This document shows, one piece after another, positions 7,057 to 9,423 of a DNA stretch of 9,423 nucleotides; the first letter of the stretch is position 1; every line of letters begins with the position of its first letter. The stretch covers positions 1 through 9,423 of the forward strand of contig QHPM01000311.1 of the NCBI GenBank assembly GCA_003219095.1, written 5' to 3'. The translations under genes and the position numbers were made by a program. The DNA is from Verrucomicrobiota bacterium. GTDB taxonomy: Bacteria; Verrucomicrobiota; Verrucomicrobiia; Chthoniobacterales; UBA10450. The notes beneath the pieces are model-generated. The model saw nothing but the letters and a program-made list of their open reading frames with translations. It was not told where the DNA came from and did no database searches.

Positions 7057-7076
7057 CGTTACCGAAAACGCTACCG
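7028..7076 (+). repeat. Overlapping hairpins with mutually exclusive pairing
   Basis: CGGTGGCGTT (7051-7060) pairs with AACGCTACCG (7067-7076) around a 6-nt loop, a 10-bp stem with one G-T wobble. CCACCG (7028-7033) pairs perfectly with CGGTGG (7051-7056), and CACCGT (6991-6996) with ACGGTG (7050-7055). The central strand therefore has three competing partners. No U-tract follows the last stem, so it is not a standard terminator. Confidence 0.5.
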
Positions 7077-7127
7077 ATTCGACGCGCCGCAAAATTCTCA
7101 ACACGTGACCATCGACGAGGTGGGTAA
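7053..7127 (+). pseudogene. Possible rnpA 5' remnant (RNase P protein subunit)
   Basis: From GTG 7053 a 24-codon frame reads VALPKTLPIRRAAKFSTRD and then stops at TAA 7125-7127. The segment LPK-TLPI-RR-AAKF resembles the start of RnpA proteins, which typically reads LPK-x3-(I/L)-x-R-x3-F. rnpA normally follows rpmH directly, and this scrap lies about 170 bp downstream on the same strand. The body of RnpA, including its RNR motif, is not found in any frame. The match is short and its DNA also forms part of the hairpins described above, so it could be chance. Confidence 0.25.
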
Positions 7128-7229
7128 CCACGAAAGCTTTCGGGGCGGGCAAGAGACCTAAATATGCGAGCCCGACAACCAAACAAGCGCGCTGCAACAG
7201 CGAGCGGCTGACAACTTTTTTGTGCCAAT

Positions 7230-7475
7230 AGATAGTCGCCTCCTGCTTTGCAAAAGCAAACTCAAGTGCTTCTGCTGCTGCCCCGCGTTGATCTCCAATT
7301 GCACTTTGCGGTGTTCTTTCGGGAACTCGTTGAGCAACATCGCGTTCACCGCGTCGTAGCGCACAGTGTTGACCTTCCCATTAACATCGCGAACTACCAG
7401 GTCGGGATTTACTTTCGCAATGTTCAGCCACCAACCCGAACTGCGGGATTGCATCAGAAACTAAGCGGTAGCTCA
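7230..7475 (-). pseudogene. Frameshifted C-terminal fragment of a tail-fibre/S74 (intramolecular chaperone) type protein
   Basis: Read on the minus strand, bases 7455-7423 give DAIPQFGLVAE, and after one extra base at 7422 the next frame gives IAKVNPDLVVRDVNGK (from 7421), then VRYDAVNAMLLNEFPKEHRK. Joined across the shift they reproduce the familiar end of Peptidase_S74/endosialidase-chaperone-type proteins: 'PQFGLVAEDVAKVNPDLV-RD-GK-Y-VRYEAVNAMLLNEFLKEHRKV'. After EHRKVQ the frame is lost again, and a third frame carries a coiled-coil-like scrap (EFAFAKQEATI) near 7240-7270. No complete gene can be assembled; most of the protein is missing upstream, where the VPDSG-type gene ends at 7486. 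In the intact family this domain drives trimer assembly of fibrous surface or phage-tail proteins. Confidence 0.72.
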
Positions 7476-7485
7476 GGAATAAAGA

Positions 7486-8061
7486 TTAGGTCAGTAACCG
7501 GCGCATTAGCACAATCGAACCTAAGGCGACGACCAGGAACACCCCGCTGGTGCCCGATTCGGGAACGCGGTGACCGAAGAACCTGATGTGCGAGATCTGA
7601 TCTCTCAAGTTGCCAGTCACCTCTACCTGCGTGGAGAGCGTCACTGCATCATCGGTCTGGTAGACGTGATAAAAGATATTGTCGAAATTGATTGAGAGAT
7701 AAGCAGCCGTAAAATGGGTGTTACTCAGGTCCCAGGAAAGAGAGAACGACGTTCCGTTCTGGATAACGCTGACGTTGAACGCGCCGCCGTTCACCCAACC
7801 GTTATTGCTGAATTGGCCAGCTGAGGCATCGCTGTTCAGCACAAACTCGTTGAGGTAGTAAGGAGCAGTTGCAGGCGATCCCGAAAGGAAAACCGCTTCC
7901 CCTGAGGCCCACGGTGGCTGGTGAATATCGGGAACACCGAACGGACCGGCCAGGAATATTCCCTTATCCATTAATATAACGGCTGCACCGGCCGAGGCGC
8001 GGAACGCGGCGAACGTGGCGAGAAAAATCGCGACGCAACATTTTGCCTGTTGCACGCTCAC
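7486..8061 (-). CDS. Secreted protein with VPDSG/PEP-CTERM-like sorting signal
   Basis: A 191-residue protein from GTG 8061 (GTG 8055 is an alternative; neither has a clear Shine-Dalgarno and no ATG is available). Residues 1-26 look like a signal peptide (CCVAIFLATFAAFRASAGA). The mature domain (about 27-160) is rich in Ser, Asn, Phe and aromatic residues with alternating beta-type patterns such as NVSVIQNGTSFSLSWDLSN, suggesting a secreted beta-sandwich. The C-terminus is the telling part: VPESG at 166-170, a hydrophobic helix TSGVFLVVALGSIVLM, then RR and LLT. This tripartite tail matches the VPDSG-CTERM/PEP-CTERM class, which is processed by a membrane exosortase. The function of the domain is unknown. 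It is transcribed toward the S74 fragment and has no apparent operon partner. Confidence 0.82.
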   Translation of the reverse strand: MSVQQAKCCVAIFLATFAAFRASAGAAVILMDKGIFLAGPFGVPDIHQPPWASGEAVFLSGSPATAPYYLNEFVLNSDASAGQFSNNGWVNGGAFNVSVIQNGTSFSLSWDLSNTHFTAAYLSINFDNIFYHVYQTDDAVTLSTQVEVTGNLRDQISHIRFFGHRVPESGTSGVFLVVALGSIVLMRRLLT

Positions 8062-8461
8062 AATTGATTCGGGCTGAAGTCGATCAAGCCGTCTCCCGGA
8101 GAGGACTTTGACATCTAGTGAGGTATTTGCCAGGAAAAATATCTACGCTAACAGGAATTAGGCGAGCGCAGCCACCGGCAGACATGGATGTGAGGCTTCG
8201 AACCCACGACCTACTGGGTATAAACCAGCCGCTCTATCACTGAGCTAACTGCCCGCAAATTTTCGCCTGCCGCTTTTCACGTTGCATGAGGCGTAATCCT
8301 AGCGAGAAATAAACAGACCGAGCTGACGACCTCGGACAGCCAAATATATTCACAACTAATAACTCTCACTACTATGAATATTATACGCAAAAAGAGCAAA
8401 AAGATCTTTCAAAATTTTCACGCTCCACCTATCACTGGCAGCGCCCAATCATGGAACTTCA
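8062..8461. other. 400-bp intergenic region containing the tRNA-Ile-like gene
   Basis: This stretch separates the divergent VPDSG-type (-) and PKD-repeat (+) genes. Apart from the tRNA-like sequence on the minus strand it shows only a weak 5-bp inverted repeat, CCGAG/CTCGG (8318-8322 / 8331-8335). I found no convincing promoter for either flanking gene. Confidence 0.5.
8177..8254 (-). tRNA. tRNA-Ile(UAU)-like gene with a damaged 3' half, probably a pseudogene
   Basis: On the minus strand the 5' part is a good tRNA: acceptor GGGCAGT (8254-8248), TA, D stem GCTC/GAGC, and anticodon stem GCTGG/CCAGT around the loop TTTATAC. The anticodon TAT (8222-8220) would read AUA isoleucine codons. The T-arm begins normally with GTGGG-TTCGAA, but then reads GCCTCAC, giving an 8-nt loop and one wobble pair. 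About 8 unexplained bases (ATCCATGT) follow before CTGCC (8181-8177), which can still pair with GGCAG of the acceptor (8253-8249). No CCA is encoded at the end. The insertion between T-arm and acceptor should prevent a normal L-shape, so I think this is a decaying gene or remnant. Bacteria usually read AUA with a lysidine-modified CAU tRNA, so a UAU tRNA is uncommon in itself. Confidence 0.55.
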
Positions 8462-9423
8462 GTGAAGCAGTGGAAAAACTTCAGAGCCGGCGATCTATTC
8501 GGCGCGTTTTTACTTTTGCTGGCTCTCGGCGCGCTCTTACTTGCTGCTGCGCTCAAAGTGATTGCTCAGTCCCCGCCCAACAACGCAGCGCCAGTCGCGA
8601 ACGCAGGTCCAGACCAGACAATCACCTTGTCAGACCAGGCGACTCTGCGCGGATTCGCGACGGACGATGGCCTGCCAAATCCACCCGCAGCGCTGAGTTA
8701 TCAGTGGAGTGAGCTAATTGGCCCCGACTCGGTTACGTTCGGCAACGCGGCCGCAGCCAGCACGACAGCCGCTTTTACTACCGAAGGCACATACATGCTG
8801 CAATTGACCGCGACTGATGGCGCGCTTTCGGGTGACGACACAGTGGTTGTAACAGTGTATTCCGCACCATCGCCGCCTCCATCTCCTACACCAACCCCAA
8901 ACCAGCCACCGATCGTGAATGCCGGGCCAGATCAAACCATCACTATGCTCAATCAGGCGACCCTGCGCGGCTGGGCTACCGATGACGGTCTGCCGAATCC
9001 GCCGGCAGATTTAACGTACCAATGGAATATTCTGAGCGGTCCCGGAATAGTGAACTTCGGCAATGCAAATGCAGGAAGCACTACCGCGACATTTTCAGCC
9101 GAAGGTAATTACTCGCTGCGCCTGACCGCGTTTGATGGTGCAAGCTCTGGCGCGAGCGACGTTGCTGTGACGGTTGAGCCGATCCCAACGCCGACACCCA
9201 CTCCAACCGAAACGCCGACTCCAACACCAACCGCGACCCCCACGCCGACCGAGACGCCAACACCGACGCCGACACCCACTCCAACCGAAACGCCGACTCC
9301 AACACCAACCGCGACCCCCACGCCAACCGAGACACCGACTCCGACACCAACGCCAACAGCGACACCGACACCGACGCCGACTCCAACGCCAACGCCAACT
9401 TCAACACCAACTCCGACACCAAC
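8462..9423 (+). CDS. Exported PKD-repeat protein with Thr-Pro linker, 3' end outside window
   Basis: The frame is open from 8378 to the end of the window. GTG 8462 is the most likely start, preceded by GGA 6 nt upstream and followed by a signal peptide ([15 protein letters not shown], then [17 protein letters not shown], cut near AQ-SPP). Two PKD-like beta-sandwich repeats follow: about residues 40-132 ([50 protein letters not shown]) and about 147-240 ([50 protein letters not shown]). A short Pro-rich linker joins them. From about 9181 to the end at least 80 residues are nearly pure Thr-Pro with scattered Glu, Ala and Ser, presumably a flexible extracellular spacer to a domain beyond the window. 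PKD domains support binding or spacing in surface and secreted proteins. The downstream domain that would define its job is not visible. Confidence 0.85.
   Translation, partial: MKQWKNFRAGDLFGAFLLLLALGALLLAAALKVIAQSPPNNAAPVANAGPDQTITLSDQATLRGFATDDGLPNPPAALSYQWSELIGPDSVTFGNAAAASTTAAFTTEGTYMLQLTATDGALSGDDTVVVTVYSAPSPPPSPTPTPNQPPIVNAGPDQTITMLNQATLRGWATDDGLPNPPADLTYQWNILSGPGIVNFGNANAGSTTATFSAEGNYSLRLTAFDGASSGASDVAVTVEPIPTPTPTPTETPTPTPTATPTPTETPTPTPTPTPTETPTPTPTATPTPTETPTPTPTPTATPTPTPTPTPTPTSTPTPTP
9189..9344 (+). repeat. 78-bp tandem repeat encoding the Thr-Pro linker
   Basis: The segment beginning CGCCGACACCCACTCC at 9189 recurs at 9267, a period of 78 bp (26 codons), with only a few substitutions near the end of each copy. 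It encodes a unit of the pattern [18 protein letters not shown]. Flanking sequence to the window edge is the same low-complexity type at 6-bp periodicity. Such tracts change length easily by slippage and are prone to assembly collapse, so copy number here may not be exact. Confidence 0.8.

Larger units (their letters stand above)
6886..7485. other. 600-bp stretch without an intact gene, made of relics and inverted repeats
   Basis: No frame on either strand encodes a convincing complete protein between rpmH and the VPDSG-type gene. Instead the stretch contains, in order, an AT-rich inverted-repeat patch, a tRNA-Lys-like relic with competing hairpins, a scrap that could be the beginning of rnpA, and a frameshifted S74-type pseudogene on the minus strand. 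Each is described separately. Between about 7128 and 7229 I see nothing identifiable. Confidence 0.6.

Noticed and set aside
7001..7228. Minus-strand 75-residue frame across the relic region
   Set aside because: Arg/Ser/Phe-rich with no motif; it crosses the tRNA-Lys-like relic and hairpins.
8374..8712. Plus-strand frame from ATG 8374 (starting [10 protein letters not shown])
   Set aside because: It is out of phase with the PKD repeats and becomes Arg/Ser-rich nonsense where the PKD frame is conserved; a frameshift joining both is possible but not needed, since GTG 8462 gives a good signal peptide.
9081..9422. Minus-strand Val/Gly- and Leu/Ser-rich frames at the right edge
   Set aside because: They are the reverse complement of the Thr-Pro repeat tract; low-complexity shadows.
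9189..9423. Possible CRISPR-like array
   Set aside because: Periodicity is a coding Thr-Pro repeat with no unique spacers.

Overview
The window looks like chromosomal DNA from a bacterium of the phylum Verrucomicrobiota, probably a soil-type relative of Chthoniobacterales. This is inferred from three things: a secreted protein ending in a VPDSG/PEP-CTERM-like sorting tail (VPESG, hydrophobic stretch, RR), a decayed tail-fibre/S74-type protein of a kind I associate with this group, and a PKD-repeat protein with a long Pro-Thr linker. No database search was possible, so the taxonomy is tentative.

Bases 1-2513, + strand. The window opens inside the C-terminus of the 23S rRNA/tRNA methyltransferase RlmN. 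An unrecognised 214-residue, mostly helical protein follows. Next comes a tight three-gene unit: an ECF-type sigma factor, a single-pass membrane protein that overlaps it by 14 bp and is probably its anti-sigma factor, and a small exported protein that starts 2 bp after the membrane protein ends. This is the layout of a cell-envelope signalling operon.

Bases 2594-6513. A large exported M1-family zinc aminopeptidase (+) meets a two-gene minus-strand unit tail to tail. That unit is a GNAT acetyltransferase followed by an M50-family (site-2-protease-like) membrane metalloprotease. The stop codons of the two peptidases overlap by 4 bp.

Bases 6514-8461. Ribosomal protein bL34 (rpmH) is followed by decayed sequence instead of an intact rnpA gene. 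This stretch holds an AT-rich inverted-repeat patch, a tRNA-Lys-like relic with competing hairpins, a possible scrap of rnpA, a frameshifted S74-type pseudogene (-), a VPDSG-CTERM-like secreted protein (-), and a tRNA-Ile(UAU)-like gene (-) with a damaged 3' half. It reads as a remodelled, degenerating accessory patch next to a core gene.

Bases 8462-9423, + strand. An exported protein begins here and runs off the window. It has a signal peptide, two PKD-like repeats of roughly 94 residues, and a Thr-Pro linker encoded in part by a 78-bp tandem repeat.

I found no CRISPR array, transposase, integrase, defence system or replication origin. The most unusual part is the 6886-8260 patch, not a recognisable new system.
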